Below, piece after piece: positions 1-12,152 of a stretch of DNA of 64,000 nucleotides. The stretch spans positions 9,095,342 through 9,159,341 of the forward strand of contig NC_071399.1 of the NCBI RefSeq assembly GCF_022682495.2, given 5' to 3'. The stretch is from Desmodus rotundus. Taxonomy: Eukaryota > Chordata > Mammalia > Chiroptera > Phyllostomidae. The position numbers and the translations under genes are program-made. The notes under the pieces are model-generated. The model was not told the DNA's origin and ran no database searches. It saw only the letters and a list, made by a program, of their open reading frames with translations. Numbering within the stretch: position 1 is the stretch's first letter; each line of letters opens with the position of its first letter.

Positions 1-49
1 ACGTAAGTGTTTACTGCCACACAACAGGGTGGGAGTTCATAGGGCAATC

Positions 50-535
50 TGGTGAGTTGCACAGTGTATGATTCCATTGGTATGAAATATCTAAAATAAG
101 CAAATCCATGGAGACAGAAAGCAGATTAGAGGTTGCCAGGGGCTGGCAGGGGTGTCCAACCTGCACCCCGCGGGCCGCAGGTATCCAAGGATGGCTAATG
201 AATGGAGCCCAGCACAAAATTGTAAATTTACTTAAAACATTATGAGGTGTTTTTTTTTCTTTACTATTTGTGTATTTAATGTGTGGCCCAAGACAACTCT
301 TCTTCCAGTGTGTCCCAGAGACACCAAAAGTCTGGACACCCCTGGGCTAGAGGGAAGGGACAGTGAGGAGAGACTGCTAGTGGGTATGAGGGCACTTTCT
401 GGGGTGACAGGCGTGCTCTGGATGAGATGGTGGTGGGAGTACAAATACGTGAAAACACTAAACATAACTCCATTGTACCTTTTAAAGGGACAGGGTATAT
501 GAATTATGTCTCAGTAAAGGCTACATGAAAGTACT
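50..535 (+). mobile_element. L1M-type LINE 3' end, interrupted
   Basis: The stretch TGATTCCATTGGTATGAAAT with the following GAGACAGAAAGCAGATTAGA is the familiar 3' UTR of mammalian L1M elements. The continuation is at 345-515 (CTGCTAGTGGGTATGAGGG onward, then TTTTAAAGGGACAGG). It is split by the hAT insertion at 147-344. Confidence 0.7.
147..344. mobile_element. hAT-type nonautonomous DNA transposon nested in L1
   Basis: Terminal inverted repeats CAGGGGTGTCCA (147-158) and TGGACACCCCTG (333-344) bound a 198-bp element. The interior (CCGCGGGCCGCA, TGTGGCCCAAGACAA) is typical of mammalian hAT MITEs. The flanks GGGCTGG (140-146) and GGGCTAG (344-350) look like a decayed target duplication. The insertion falls within the L1 3' UTR, so it is younger than that L1. 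Confidence 0.75.
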
Positions 536-1641
536 AGATTGGTTAAAGAAAACAAGGAAACTATGATTTTCTTCACACATCTGAGTAGCAGCAGGAGTAA
601 AGTCCACTCTGTACAATCATTGTTGATCAAACATTGATATCTTTGATAATTGTTAATCAAATACCGATACTCCGAACATTCTAATCACATACCATATTGG
701 GGAACAGCCTATATCTAGTTTTACACTATTTCTACAAAAATAATACATTTCATTAAAAAAAACTCAACTGGTAATCAGAATTCAACTCAATTAGCACTTG
801 AAGCAGAAAGTACTTAGATAACTATGCAAAAATAAAGCAATCCACAAGGTGTATAAGCTCAGTGTGAGTCGATACAGGTATATTCTAATACTTTTGGTTA
901 AGTCAGGATTTTACCTTCGGTTTCTTTCATACTTCGAAAAGGAGAAATGATACATGTTATTTTCTAAATCGGAGTACTTGTTGAGAACATAGACATTGTA
1001 CTCCTTACGGCCATTAAATATACTTATTTAGTACAGATTTTTGAATTTCAACCTTTTTCTTTCTTTACGTTCAAGCCTGTTTATATTGCGATAACAGAAA
1101 TCTTGCGTGTAGGAAATACATTACCGCCAGCCCATTTTAAGAACTGGGCTGAAAACGGGCCACGTCTTGTACTGTTTTTATCGTTCCTGCAGTTAGTTGA
1201 CTTGGCTTGAAGCCTCACGGTCATTATGGGCTCCACCACTTCCTTATTTTCTAAAGCCAGCCAGTGGCCAAGTCTTGGTTATTTTATTTCATTTTTGTCA
1301 CCCTTCTCATTTGTGTTGCTCTGCTGCTGCCCTAATTCTGACTGTTTTCCCCCTCCAATGGGACCCGGGTTGCTTCTGGCTCTTTGGCTTCCCTCTCGCT
1401 TCTCTGACAGCCTCCAGAGTCATCTAGCTCGAGTTTCACGCTGCCCGCTCACTGCCCCCACACACGGGCACAGCGTTTTCTTTGATTAAGTCATCATTTC
1501 TCCAGTACGTTGGTTCGTTCCCTTTGCAGAGCTCTGTCATGTCCAACATTTCATCCTTAATATTCTACTTTATCTATGTCGGCTAGAAAATTTATGTCTT
1601 GAAATGCCTTTTTAGAAGGATCTTTCTTTTATTTTAAAAAA

Positions 1642-1793
1642 GATTTTATTTATTTGTTTTTAGAGAGAGAGGAAGGGAGGGAGAATGAAAGGGAGAGAAA
1701 CATCGATGTGAGAGAGAAACCGGAAATCGAACTGGTGACCCCTTTGCCTTGCAGGACCATGCCCAACCAACTGAGCCACACTGGTCAGGGCTC
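1642..1793 (-). mobile_element. VES-type bat SINE (minus orientation)
   Basis: The complement reads GAGCCCTGACCAGTGTGGCT followed by a tRNA-like CAGTTGGTTGGGCATGG, then a tail rich in CTCTCT and an A-rich end. This is the tRNA-derived VES SINE found only in bats. Confidence 0.85.
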
Positions 1794-3359
1794 ATTTTTT
1801 TTAATTAAAAAAAAATTTTTTTTAAAGCTCGTCTGTCATTTACTATTCATTTTTCCTGTGGAGTGAGGGTAATCCCTGTCGCCTGCCTGACATCCTCTCT
1901 GGGACGAGATGGGATAGAAATGAACTATGGGCCTTCTGTTTTGGTGGTTTATCTTGGTCTCCCACAGGTGTTATGCCCACGGCAAGAAGATTATGTGCCC
2001 ACAATTATTTCTCTCTGAAGCAATTAGAATATGTAGAAAACCATCACATACTAAACGTAAAATACACAGGACATTTTAATTCTTAGCTCTCTAATGTTCT
2101 TTACATTTTGAACTGGTTTCTCTTAGCTCCCTTCATTAAGTTTCAGCATCTCAAGTCTCAGTTTAAAGCCTTCCTCTCTCTCCGTGCTGTCTCTCTGTTT
2201 TGTCTATTTATAGAGTGAGGCTGACTCTTTTTCTTAACTTGGTAATGAAGATAAAGTTTTAAACATTTATTTTTGCTTTTTATTGAGCCAAAATCCTTTG
2301 TTTTTTCTGCCCTCGGTATTTATTTAAATATGACTTTCATAGGAGAGATGCTAAGAGAAAGACCAAGGTAACATTCAATATTAGTATTTTGTGATTCAAA
2401 AACAGAATGATGTAAGTTATTGTCTTGTAAACTATTTCTTGAGAAAGTCTTCCTACTTCCCTTTATCTAGTTAATGACCAATCACAGAGGGATCCGCTCA
2501 GAACAGAGACTCCTGCACACTTAGCTAGAGCAGGAAGAAGCAGGTAGGGTGTAGCTAAGGTAAAAGAAAAGCTAGGCCATATCCTGTCCTTGGAGATGGC
2601 GGAAAGATGGAGGGGAGAAAGAATGAAGGGCATGGAGTGTCTCTTGATTTCCTCTCTGGAGGCCTAAGCTTTAAGGTGAAACTTCTAGAGCAATGTGGAC
2701 CTCAGCCACCTCAACATAAGCTGGGGAAAGCAGGTGGTCAGGCAGCAAGTGGCCTCTGGAGCTTCACTTTCCCAGGCTGCTCCAGTCCTTTATCGAATGG
2801 GGATGCAGAATTGAGTAGAGAGGGATCTACAGGGTGTACACGATGGCACTGTGAGCAATCCCTCCTGCTGCAGAGGCTGGGGTGGGGCTGGCAGGTGTTT
2901 GGAAGTCCACAGCCTGCAGGAGCTAAGGCAAGGCTGAGTCAGCCAGGAGGTGATCCTCCTGACCACAAACCGAGGGAGATCAGATCACAAATTAGACCAT
3001 CCTCAGATTTCAGCCCCGAAGGTCAGGACACACCCAGGGGCCAGGACATACCCCGGGGCCACTTCTGGAGAGCAGGAGAAGTAGAAGACATCCTGCCCAA
3101 GATCCCAGATCCTTTCCACTACCAAGACGATGTTAAACTCTTTCTTCTCACTTACCGGGAACTATCTTAGGAAGGAAGGAGCACAGAAGGGGAAGCTATT
3201 CTGAAAGGCTGAGGGGTTTCTACTCCGATGAGTGATTCTTTGCTACTATGAGTGCTTAAATCTTTGGAATGGAGTGTAGTAAGAAAGAATTAGGTATTTA
3301 GTTACTTTTACATATATATGTACTAATATGTAAATATGTATATACTTATATTTTCCATA

Positions 3360-3800
3360 AGGCATTTTAAAATGAATACACAGTATTTCATAGTAAAAAG
3401 TACCACAGTTTACTTAATTGTTCCCCTATTACTAGATACTTAGTTTTTAAATAATTATTTAATGTCAGAAATAACATGACAATACATATTTGTAGCTAAA
3501 TATTTGAACACATTCATAATTATTTCTGTTAATAAATATATATAGAATAAACATATATAAATAACTATATAGAGTGAATATGTAGAATAAACATATAGAA
3601 ATGGCGTTGCTGGATCAGTGAATATACAATATTTTAAAATTTTTATTATGAATGTCAACTTGTTATCCAAAAATTCTGCCAATTTACATTCTCACAAAAA
3701 TAATATGGAGATGACATTTTGCATGGTTGCCAATTTACTGGGTGAAAATTTACATTGTATTCTATTTTTGATTCCTGGAGTTGTATAATTATTTAGATGC
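3360..3800 (-). mobile_element. Old L1M fragment (minus orientation)
   Basis: The plus strand has GTACCACAGTTTACTTAATTG, later TTGCTGGATCAGTGAATAT, GCCAATTTACATTCTCAC and TTGCCAATTTACTGGGTGAA. This is the order of a diverged L1M 3' region read in antisense. It is heavily decayed, and an AT-rich insertion lies at about 3530-3600. Confidence 0.6.
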
Positions 3801-4629
3801 TTTTAGTAGTCCTCTGCTTCTTTTGTATTTATCTTTTAAAAAGTTGTCTCTCGTGCCCTTGGCTTTGTGCTGTACTGGAGCTGCTCCTGCCCACGCAGGA
3901 GACTGAGCTCACTGTCTGGCCCTGTCCCCATCCCAACGCAGGGTTTCGAGCCTCAGACCCAGGGTTTACGGATTTCCATGTCTTCGGGGTGCATATCCCA
4001 TCGTCTCTCAGTCTGCTGGTGTTCTTTATGGATTACTCCCACGGCTGTTTCATGGACAGTTCAGAAACAGAAGGGTCTTGGTGATTCGGTTGATTTTCTT
4101 CACTTTACCAATGAAGATATCGACTCTTGGCCATTCTAGTAACTTCATAACGTCACGGATGTCATGAGTGTGGAATTCAGGGCTCTGTCATGCCGGGCTC
4201 TAGGCTTCTGTCCTAGTTGTGAATCCATCAGCCCTCGGTCCTGCTGGGTTTTTCTGCAGTTTCTCTCATAGACGAGAGCTTGTTGGGACCATCATGTAAC
4301 TAATGCCTAGTAGCACTCTATCCGATTTTTCTGCTCTGTTCTCTCCCCAGTTCTGGCTTCTAGCTCTGTTTTTGGGTCATTTCCTTCTTATATGCGTACT
4401 AACTAGCTTACTATAAACAATGACAGCACCTGATTTCTACAATACAGTATCTGCTTTAAAAACTGTATTGATTTAGAATGTATTTCTAAATGCTACATTC
4501 TGGTTGTCCTTTTTAAACATCTAGACTAGAAAATTTGGCAGTGCAGCCTGAGGAGTATCTAACAAGTAAAATCAAATGTTTGATGTTACTTAGAATCAGC
4601 CAAAATGCTCACTTCAGAAAGAAAAGGAG

Positions 4630-4760
4630 GGCAGGGGACTGGCCTTTATCTAGTGCCAACTGTGTGTTAGATTCCGCTTGTATATTTTATCTCATTTACT
4701 CCTCACATAAACTTAAGTGATTTTTTTTTTATTGTACTCCTTTGACAAGCTAACTGAAAT
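4630..4760 (+). repeat. Decayed L2/MIR-type repeat
   Basis: GGCCTTTATCTAGTGCCAACTG with GTATATTTTATCTCATTTAC and CTCCTCACATAAAC resembles the 3' part of ancient L2/MIR elements (the CATTTAATCCTCACAA region). Too worn to assign a subfamily. Confidence 0.45.
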
Positions 4761-6189
4761 TGTCACCAGGGCAAGGCCACTTTCCTTAGAAACCTAAATG
4801 AGTCTGAATTTGAAAAATATGCTTTTTGTACTGTTTTATAGGACTTGTGTTGGCAAAGCAAGACATTCACTCTTGTATGCTTTTTTTTTTTTCCTGGTAA
4901 ACTCCGAATTCCAGAATGATCCTTAAGTAATCACATCATCCTCAGCACCCGCATGTAGTCAGAAAGGAGGCTTCCACACAGTTGGGTCTGAGGGTTGCAC
5001 CGTGTCCCTGCGTCGCGGGGAGAAATGTCTCCTGAGGTAAGAAGGTTATTCACGGCCCCATTTAGAACAGGGGCCATCTCATCCGTGCATGACCAGTGTT
5101 GAGAAGTATGCTGTGGTTTTCACACAGCTGTCTAGCAGTTTGTCTTTGATAATGGAAGACATGCCAGGCCCACTAATCCACAGGCAGATGTCTGCTAAGC
5201 TTGCGGTCGAGGCGTCTGACAGCTGACCGAAGGCTGCGCCCTGCGTGCTGAGGGCTGCCAGGGGCACGGCAGGTCCAGGTTTGCACCAGCTCAGAGTTCG
5301 CGTGCACGCTGAGACTTCTCCACCAGGACGGGGAAGGAGCGAAAGAGAGTGAGGACGGAGGGAAGATGATATTTTTAGAGGTCCCATTATAAGTACTTTG
5401 AACAAATAGTCCCCAGGTTTTGTCTAGGGATTATGTCAAAGTCAGCTTGCTAGTTCCACCTCATTTCTGTCAACCATTAGCTATTTTTCTGTGCTCAGGG
5501 GTTTGGGCAAAAAAGTGCTGGTCATTTTAAGGAGAAACCCATGCTGTCAGCAACTCTGAGACGCTAACAAATGGTTAGTTTGAACAGGAGCAGCCCCGGA
5601 AGCAGATATTCTCATGAAAGACAAACTTCATTGACCTGGAGCCACTAAGGTGAGCGCAGTGAATTTACCACGAAGAGTCCTGCCTCGCTGTGTCAGCAGC
5701 TCCGAGCCTCAGCCCCCAGGGGACATCTTCAAGCCAGAATACCTTGCGTGCCAAGGTTGCGTGGCATTTTGGTCTCGGTATCATAGTCCTTGTATCGAAG
5801 CTCATCTTCAGCATAAAGCAGTGGCCCTAGCTCAGATATTGGCTTGTGTCTGAGCAAGGGCAGCCATAAGGTGGCATGGGTTGGCATGGCATCATAGGCC
5901 CAGTAAAATCGGCGTTCACGCCAATTCAATCTTGAGACCAGTTTTACTCGATAGGATTAGAGAATACAGAGTGTAGAAAAGATATACTGATTCCTTGGCA
6001 TGTTGTCCAAGGGAACTTTTCCAGGATAAGTCTTTTCTATACATTTTGAGCTTATACCTCATCTTGGCCTTATCAGCACTTGTATTCTGTGGCAGAACAA
6101 TGATATTTCATGATTATCCAATTAACAGCTTCTGATATTATTAGCTTTCATTTTCTGCCTTTTCATACTTGAACACTATCCATAAAGAT

Positions 6190-6213
6190 ACACACACACA
6201 CACACACACACAC
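6190..6213. repeat. (CA)n microsatellite
   Basis: About twelve CA units directly abut the left end of the mariner-type MITE at 6213, replacing its expected TA target site. Confidence 0.9.
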
Positions 6214-6329
6214 AGGGGTAGGCAAAAGTAGGTTTATAGTTGTCTATATGAAAATATACAGTAATTAATAAATACTATTATAAGAATAAACTTCCACATA
6301 CAGCTGTAACCCTACTTTTTCCCACCCTG
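6213..6329 (-). mobile_element. Mariner-type MITE, copy 1
   Basis: The inverted ends are CAGGGGTAGGCAAAAGTAGG and, at the right, CCCTACTTTTTCCCACCCTG, about 117 bp in all. The right end is followed by TA. The inside is the reverse complement of a second copy at 24960-25088, so the two copies are in opposite orientation. Confidence 0.8.
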
Positions 6330-7187
6330 TATGTTCATGTGTGTGTGTGAGATATGCCACATTCACACACGCTGGCCAACACAGTAGGTGGAATGCTTCA
6401 GTGCCGTCCTCCGTCCCCTTCGGAAGGGTAACGGGCAGATTGCTGACATTTTGTTTGAAGGCTCCTCTGATTGTGTATTTGGATGACTTCTTAAAGCAGA
6501 TGATTGAGAACAGGTGGTGAAACAAAGCAGCTCAAACGGCCTGATCTTGGTGATTAGGTGCTGACTGGCGAGCGCACGTCTGAGGGCCTGAGGCATTACC
6601 TGAGGAGACCCAGGCATCCCTTGCTGCTCTTCTTTTGCCCCTCAGCTCACCCTGCCGCCTTGTGCCGTGAGAACTTAGACACGTGCCGCACCTCTCGTGG
6701 CCAGTGTGGTTGTCAGCGTAGCAGCCCTCGCAAAACTTGGGGGCCTAGGGCTCTGCGGGTTAAGAAGAAAATAACCCGGAAATCTCTGGAGTCTGTGAGA
6801 CATAACAAGCTTTGGGTGGCTTCTCGATAGACACATACAGAAAGCTGCAGCCACCAAGATGAGTTCAGCAAATGTGCCTAAAAGAGATGGTGCTTCCATA
6901 CCTATTTTACATTCTAAAGGTTTCGCAAAATGTTGTCCAATGACCTAGGCTCTATAAAGTGTTTTATTCCTGACCCTTCCAAACTCACTGGAGCTGCTCG
7001 CCGGGCTCTGATTAATGTGCAGACGTGTAAGGCAATGGAGACAGTGAAGATCAGAGATAGGGACTCATGTCCCAGACCCTCTGCCGTAGGTGGGCTGGTG
7101 GGTGTCTAAGCGAGTTTGGACATAAATAACAATGACCAAGAAGATCTTGCTAAAGTTTTATTCCCTGGGACCTAGGATTCAAAACAT

Positions 7188-7631
7188 TTTTTTTATTGTT
7201 GACACTATTACAGATGTCTCCAGTTTTCCATCCCTCTCTCCCCTCCACTGAGCCCCCCAATTCCAGCCTTCGCCACATTGTTGTCCGTGTCCGTGGACCA
7301 TGCATATGTGCATGTATGTTCTTCGGCTAATCTCTTCCGGTCCCCCTACTTCTCTCCCCTCTGAGGTCTGTCAGTCTGTTCCGTGTGTCCATGCCTCTGG
7401 TTGTATTTTGTTTGTTTCCACATATGAGTGAGAGCACGTGGTACTTGTCTTTCTCTGGTTTATTTCGCTTAGCATTAATGTTCTCCAGGTCCATCCATGC
7501 TGTCGCAAAGGGTAAGAGTCCCTTCTTTCTTCACAGTTGTGTAGTATTCCATAGTGTAAATGTACCACCGCTTTTTTATCCACTCATCTACTGATGGCTG
7601 TGTGGGCTCTTTCCAGACCTTGGCTATTGTA
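7188..7631 (-). mobile_element. L1 3' end (minus orientation)
   Basis: The complement carries the end of L1 ORF2 (AGCCCACACAGCCATCAGTA, GGATAAAAAAGCGGTGGTAC, GGAATACTACACAAC) followed by a 3' UTR with a G- and A-rich tract and an A-run at 7188. Divergence is moderate, so it looks younger than the L1M pieces. Confidence 0.8.
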
Positions 7632-9526
7632 TTTTCCTCTTACACTGTTGAATTCTTCTTACATTACTATTATCTTCTGTTGGGGTGGCTCGGTGGGTGT
7701 GTGCACGTGTGCAGGGGAGAAGGGTAAAGGGTGTGAGCTGGACGACCCAACAGCTATCCGATTCCGTTAGTTTGGATTCCATACTTGTACACGTTGCCAA
7801 CCGCCAGGATGGCTTGGATGTTGTTCCCAATGGTTCGCACAATTCTCAATCTAACATCTCTCTTCAGTCAGCCGCTCCTTAACTGGAGAAATGCCTAATC
7901 CATGTGATAGTTTATGCTGCAGAGATAATACGTGTGATTTTCTCTTCTCTCTGTTTTTTCTTTCCTTCCTCTACCAGTTCCTCAGAGTGCAACATTATTA
8001 GTGGTAAGTTTAATTTTTGTCTCTTGGTTTTGAATTAATTGCATTTCCACGAGTCTTGTGGTTGACTTTGACTTTTCCTTACTGTTTTTATAAACCTTGA
8101 TAAGGTCAGCTTGACTTGAAAACATGATTTAGTCACTATTTATTTATTGGAGACTTTTTGTAAGAGTTTATTTGTGCCAAACTGACGACATATGCCAGGG
8201 AGCCAGATCGCAAATGCTCTGCCTGCAGGTCATAAATATTAAGTGCAGGTCATGAAATATCTGATGAGCGTGAGCCCACTTTTGCCTGCATGTTACCCGC
8301 ACACACACTTCTATGCATGTGCAGGAAAATACTCTGGAAGGATGTGTGCCGAAGTGTAATCTTTTCTCTAAAAAATGAGACTCTTAGTGATTCTGTATTT
8401 TCTAATTTGTCCTACAATCTGTTGCTTGTGTACTTAAAAAAAATACTTTAAAAAGTCATCCTCAAGCTTTCTGTGAGATTAGTGCAAGATCTGACACCCA
8501 CCCCCTAGTGCTGTTAGTGGTAATTTATTTAAATGGTTTATTTGAAATGGCACTTATTTTTGGAAGATGTTGGGACTCCTGAGTCACCCGCCATATTTTC
8601 GGGAAATGGATGAAACAAGAAACCCCAAAGGAACAGGTGAAGATTTACTAGGCAGAGGTCTGTCTTACACTGAAAGGTTTTTGGGTCAAGATATAGGTAT
8701 GCACATGAGCTCAGATGGAACCTTCCCGAGCTACCCAGGGGCTGAATTTAGCGGTGAGCTAAGGCTCCCGATCTCTGAGTGAGTCACCTGGCAGGGAGTG
8801 GCTAGTATCTGTGTCCTGGGGCTTTGTAGGTTGAAACGCTGTCCAGTGAGCACACTGTGTTCCTAGAGCACTCTGGGCCTGCCTGCCTCCGAGGGACCCC
8901 ACGTTACCAAGCACTTTCCAAAGCCGCCACCAGCTGCTGAGCCGACTCACTGCCAACAGCCTCTGGAGCCTTCGCGAATCACAGCTCACGGACAAGCTTA
9001 GTTAAAGCAGGTCAATCGCTGAAATGTTAGCCTCACGGGTCACTGTATACTTTTAACAGCCAAAGTTAGCTTTCCCTGGGGAGACACTGTTTTACTGGGT
9101 TGGGCATACAAACACCCCTTGTCCTCCCATGCACAGCAAGGTTCTGCTGGAGTGGGTGGCCTCTCACGATGGCCGAGTCGGTGAGAATGGTGGGGAGGAA
9201 GGAGGCAGACGGAAGTAACTGCTTAACTGGGAGAGCAGCTTCACCAGCGTGTGCTCAGCACCGTGGGTTGGAAGAAAGAGTGCAGGTGTGGGAGGCAGAC
9301 ACACCAGATTCTGAACCCAGCGCCCATCACCTACCTATTTTGTAATAACCTCGCGGAGCCTCAGCTTTCTCACCTCTCAAGCGGACACAAAGCAGGTTTC
9401 CTTTTCCATGTTTTGTGAGGATAAAGACAAGGAATGCATATAAAATAAGTCTGTTTTATAGCAGAATTTCAATACTCCTTCCCCTCTATTGGGTCCCCAG
9501 GCCAGTTGCTGACCATGAGCATAGAC

Positions 9527-9968
9527 CAGGGATTCACAGGCTTTTTGCCTAAAGGGACAGATAGTAAATAGTATTTTAGGTTTCGTGGGCCAGGAGGCAA
9601 AATTGAGGATATTATGTACGTACTTCCATAACAAAAAACAAATTTCACCAATTTGTTGATGATATTCAAAGTGTAATAAAAATGGAGTAAAGCTTTTCTA
9701 ATATAGATAGATCTACCAGTGAAAAGAAAGTTTGTTTTTTTTTTCCCTGTGAAGACATTTCACTTAGTTGGGATTCAAAGTTTGTGTTCCCTATCATCCA
9801 GCGTTTTTTTTTTCCCTGTGAAGACATTTCACTTAGTTGGGATTCAAAGTTTGTGTTCCCTATCATCCAGCGGATGCTGGTGTTCTTCTGTATAAGCCAT
9901 TCTGAACTTGCAGGCATAAGCAAACAGCAGGCTGAAGTTGGTCCACAGGCCACAGCTGCCAATTCCTG
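9527..9968. mobile_element. hAT-Charlie-like element with 8-bp target duplication
   Basis: The left end CAGGGATTCACAGGCTTTTTG and the following GACAGATAGTAAATAGTATT, plus the right end GCCACAGCTGCCAATTCCTG, correspond to the common mammalian hAT element with 'GGCAAACTTTTTCTG ... TTTGCCAACCCCTG' ends. The flanks GCATAGAC (9519-9526) and CCATAGAC (9969-9976) match at 7 of 8 positions, as expected for a hAT target-site duplication. The interior carries a 69-bp tandem duplication. Confidence 0.75.
9735..9872. repeat. Perfect 69-bp tandem duplication
   Basis: Two head-to-tail copies, 9735-9803 and 9804-9872. Each starts with ten T's, then CCCTGTGAAGACATTTCACT, and ends ATCATCCAGCG. By eye they are identical over all 69 positions, including the T-run length. 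Confidence 0.95.
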
Positions 9969-10659
9969 CCATAGACTGTTCATTAATAACGCCAACCAAC
10001 CTGCTTGTGCTCTGACCAGCTACCCACGGTGAGCAAATGACTGGCATCATAATGGATACATAAGGAACCACTGGAGGCCTGCAACCTGGAAAGGAAGATG
10101 ATTCAATCTTTAAGTAAAGGGGCTCTCGGAAGCTGACAGAGTGCATAGTCTGATCAAATGACTCTTTAAAGGATATCGCTGTTTGCGGCAGAAATCTGGA
10201 AAGCAATAGGAAGAAGTTAGCAGGCCTCATAAACTGACCACCTGGGCAGAGAGAGGTCAAGCAGTGAATGCACCGGTGCTCGGACAGGGTCTTTCTGCTG
10301 TCCGTACGTTAGGAAATGGACATGCCTGTTTTTAGTGAGGACATAGCTAGGGGAAGGATTAAAGCTTGGTACATACAGTATCAGAGGGTCCCTTGCCGGT
10401 GACACTTCTTGGACCCGCATGGCCAATTTGTGCACAGGCGTGCGAGGCAGAAGCTGATGAATTGCGACAGTGACTTATCAGCCTTGTATTGTGTTCCCAA
10501 CAGTGCACCCCACTCCACCTCCCCAGGCGGTTTTCAATGACAAAGATGAGGTGCATTACGTTATTTTGGTGTGTAATGATGATCATGCATCGGCATAAAA
10601 CCAAGTAAAATACGTTACTATGCATCAATTCTGAAGCAAAAAACCGAAAAATTCGGTAT

Positions 10660-10860
10660 TCTACCCAGCACCCTGGCGTGGCCGACGGGGAACAACAGGG
10701 CAGGAGGGTCACAGTGGCAGCGGCCATCCGGGCCGCACAGAAGCGCCCGGTGGCCCAGAGAGCGAGGGCGCACCACCATGCTGGCGCAGGCTTCCTGAGC
10801 TCGGGGCTGGGGCCGTGCCGCGGCCGCGCCTGGGCAGATTGTAGGGAGAAGCGCAAGAGA
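10660..10860. other. CpG-rich patch, unassigned
   Basis: About 200 bp far richer in G+C and CpG (GGCAGCGGCCATCCGGGCCG, GTGCCGCGGCCGCGCC) than its AT-rich surroundings. No exon or known repeat was recognised. It could be a decayed CpG-rich transposon, a small CpG island or a regulatory element. Confidence 0.4.
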
Positions 10861-11045
10861 GTCATTCATTCTCAGGTGGGACAAGGAAATCTAGATTTTG
10901 ATGCACGTGTTTTCAAAACCCCAGATTTTCATTTGCAGAGTGCGGAGTATTTCACAACAGAGTCACGTGAAGACAGAAACGAGAAGCAGCCCCTGTGGGC
11001 ACAAACACGCGCCTCGCACTTTAGCCCCTTCGGATTTACGTAGTC

Positions 11046-11350
11046 ACATATTTGGCCGTGTGTAACGTGCACCCTTTGCCCAAGTTTTTGAGGGAAAAAT
11101 AAGGATGCACATTATAAATGGGTATCGCCTGAAATACCTTGTGTCTGTTCTTGTGTTTTATAATTCTTTGCTACATAAAATGTCTTATCCTGTATGTTCA
11201 AAAATAAATGCTAAAATTCCTTTACACTACAAAAACCAAGTATCTAAATATAAGTATATAAAAATTGAATTAAAAAGTTAAAACAAAAATTGTTCTTCCC
11301 TGCAAGTTTGGGCCAAAAACGTGGGAGCACGTTATACATGGCAAAATATG
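11046..11350. mobile_element. Nonautonomous DNA transposon with imperfect inverted ends
   Basis: The left end CATATTTGGCCGTGTGTAAC and the complement of the right end CATATTTTGCCATGTATAAC pair over about 45 bp (next GTGCACCC against GTGCTCCC). The interior of about 210 bp is AT-rich. No transposase is present. The family was not identified. Confidence 0.65.
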
Positions 11351-12146
11351 GTAAATCACCCGGCAGTGCTTGGATGAAAAAGGAGCCAGAGAACAGGAGG
11401 CACAGTCTTCACAGAAAGGAAATACTAATATCTGTGTATACTAGCCAGAGTGGAAAGCTAATATGTAGTGGAAATTTTCAGGTGGAATAGAGAGGATGAG
11501 GGAGAGTATTCAAGTTAAGCAATGTGACATCTTTGATAACTGAATTGCCAACCGAGGAATACACATGTTTTAGAGTGTGCGTGCAATAGTTGTGCAAGAG
11601 GGTTGAAACACTAAGAGCCAAGGGGGACCCAGATGTAGTAGAAAGGGTCCAGGGAGAGCTGGCGGGCTACACGCTGTGCGTGTGAGAAAAAGAAACGGTG
11701 CCCAACTGCCGCCCATAATTGGAAGTTTATTGAAAGCTCGTGGGTGTCATGTGAGTCTAACATTCTGGTGGTCATATGACTTTGTAGGGCAAGGAGTTTA
11801 AAATTTAAGATAGTTGAATTGGGTAAGTGCTTACACCTTCTTGGCATTAGCTTCCCCTTGGGGGTTAAAAGCTGTTTATGAGACAGAAATATTTTAATGT
11901 GTTGTTTTAGCTGAAGAGCAGTTTTTAGCCAGAGTATATTTAGCAAGTAAGTTTTGGTGGTGGGTTTAAAAAATATTTCCTCTCTGAGCTGATGCAGGTA
12001 GGTTTTTCGCCCCCCCATTGGTATGTCTAGAGAACACAGGGCAAATGCATTTTCTCTTAGTTTCTCTAACAAATTGGGATAAAACACACATTTTTGTTTA
12101 AGGATACATGTCAAGAAGAAAGACTGAAGTATACTTCCAAGCAAAA

Positions 12147-12152
12147 TTTATT
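12147..12152 (-). terminator. Candidate poly(A) signal AATAAA
   Basis: Canonical hexamer on the minus strand about 2.0 kb past the SORBS2 stop. The sequence beyond it on that strand is T-rich (TCTTTCTTCTTGAC), as expected for a downstream element. Alternatives are at 13349-13354 and 11726-11731. Confidence 0.4.

Larger units (their letters stand above)
1..11600. other. Intergenic DNA downstream of SORBS2
   Basis: No coding exon is supported here. It contains an L1 3' end with a nested hAT element (50-535), a VES SINE (1642-1793), an old L1 fragment (3360-3800), a CA repeat and mariner MITE (6190-6331), a second L1 3' end (7188-7631), a hAT element with an internal duplication (9519-9976), a CpG-rich patch (10660-10860) and a further MITE (11046-11350). 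In human, PDLIM3 lies further on in this direction. It is not seen here. Confidence 0.8.

Noticed and set aside
10359..10865. Minus-strand open frame of 168 codons over the CpG-rich patch
   Set aside because: No recognised domain, mixed composition, and its frame runs through unrelated-looking GC-rich and AT-rich parts. Most likely chance.
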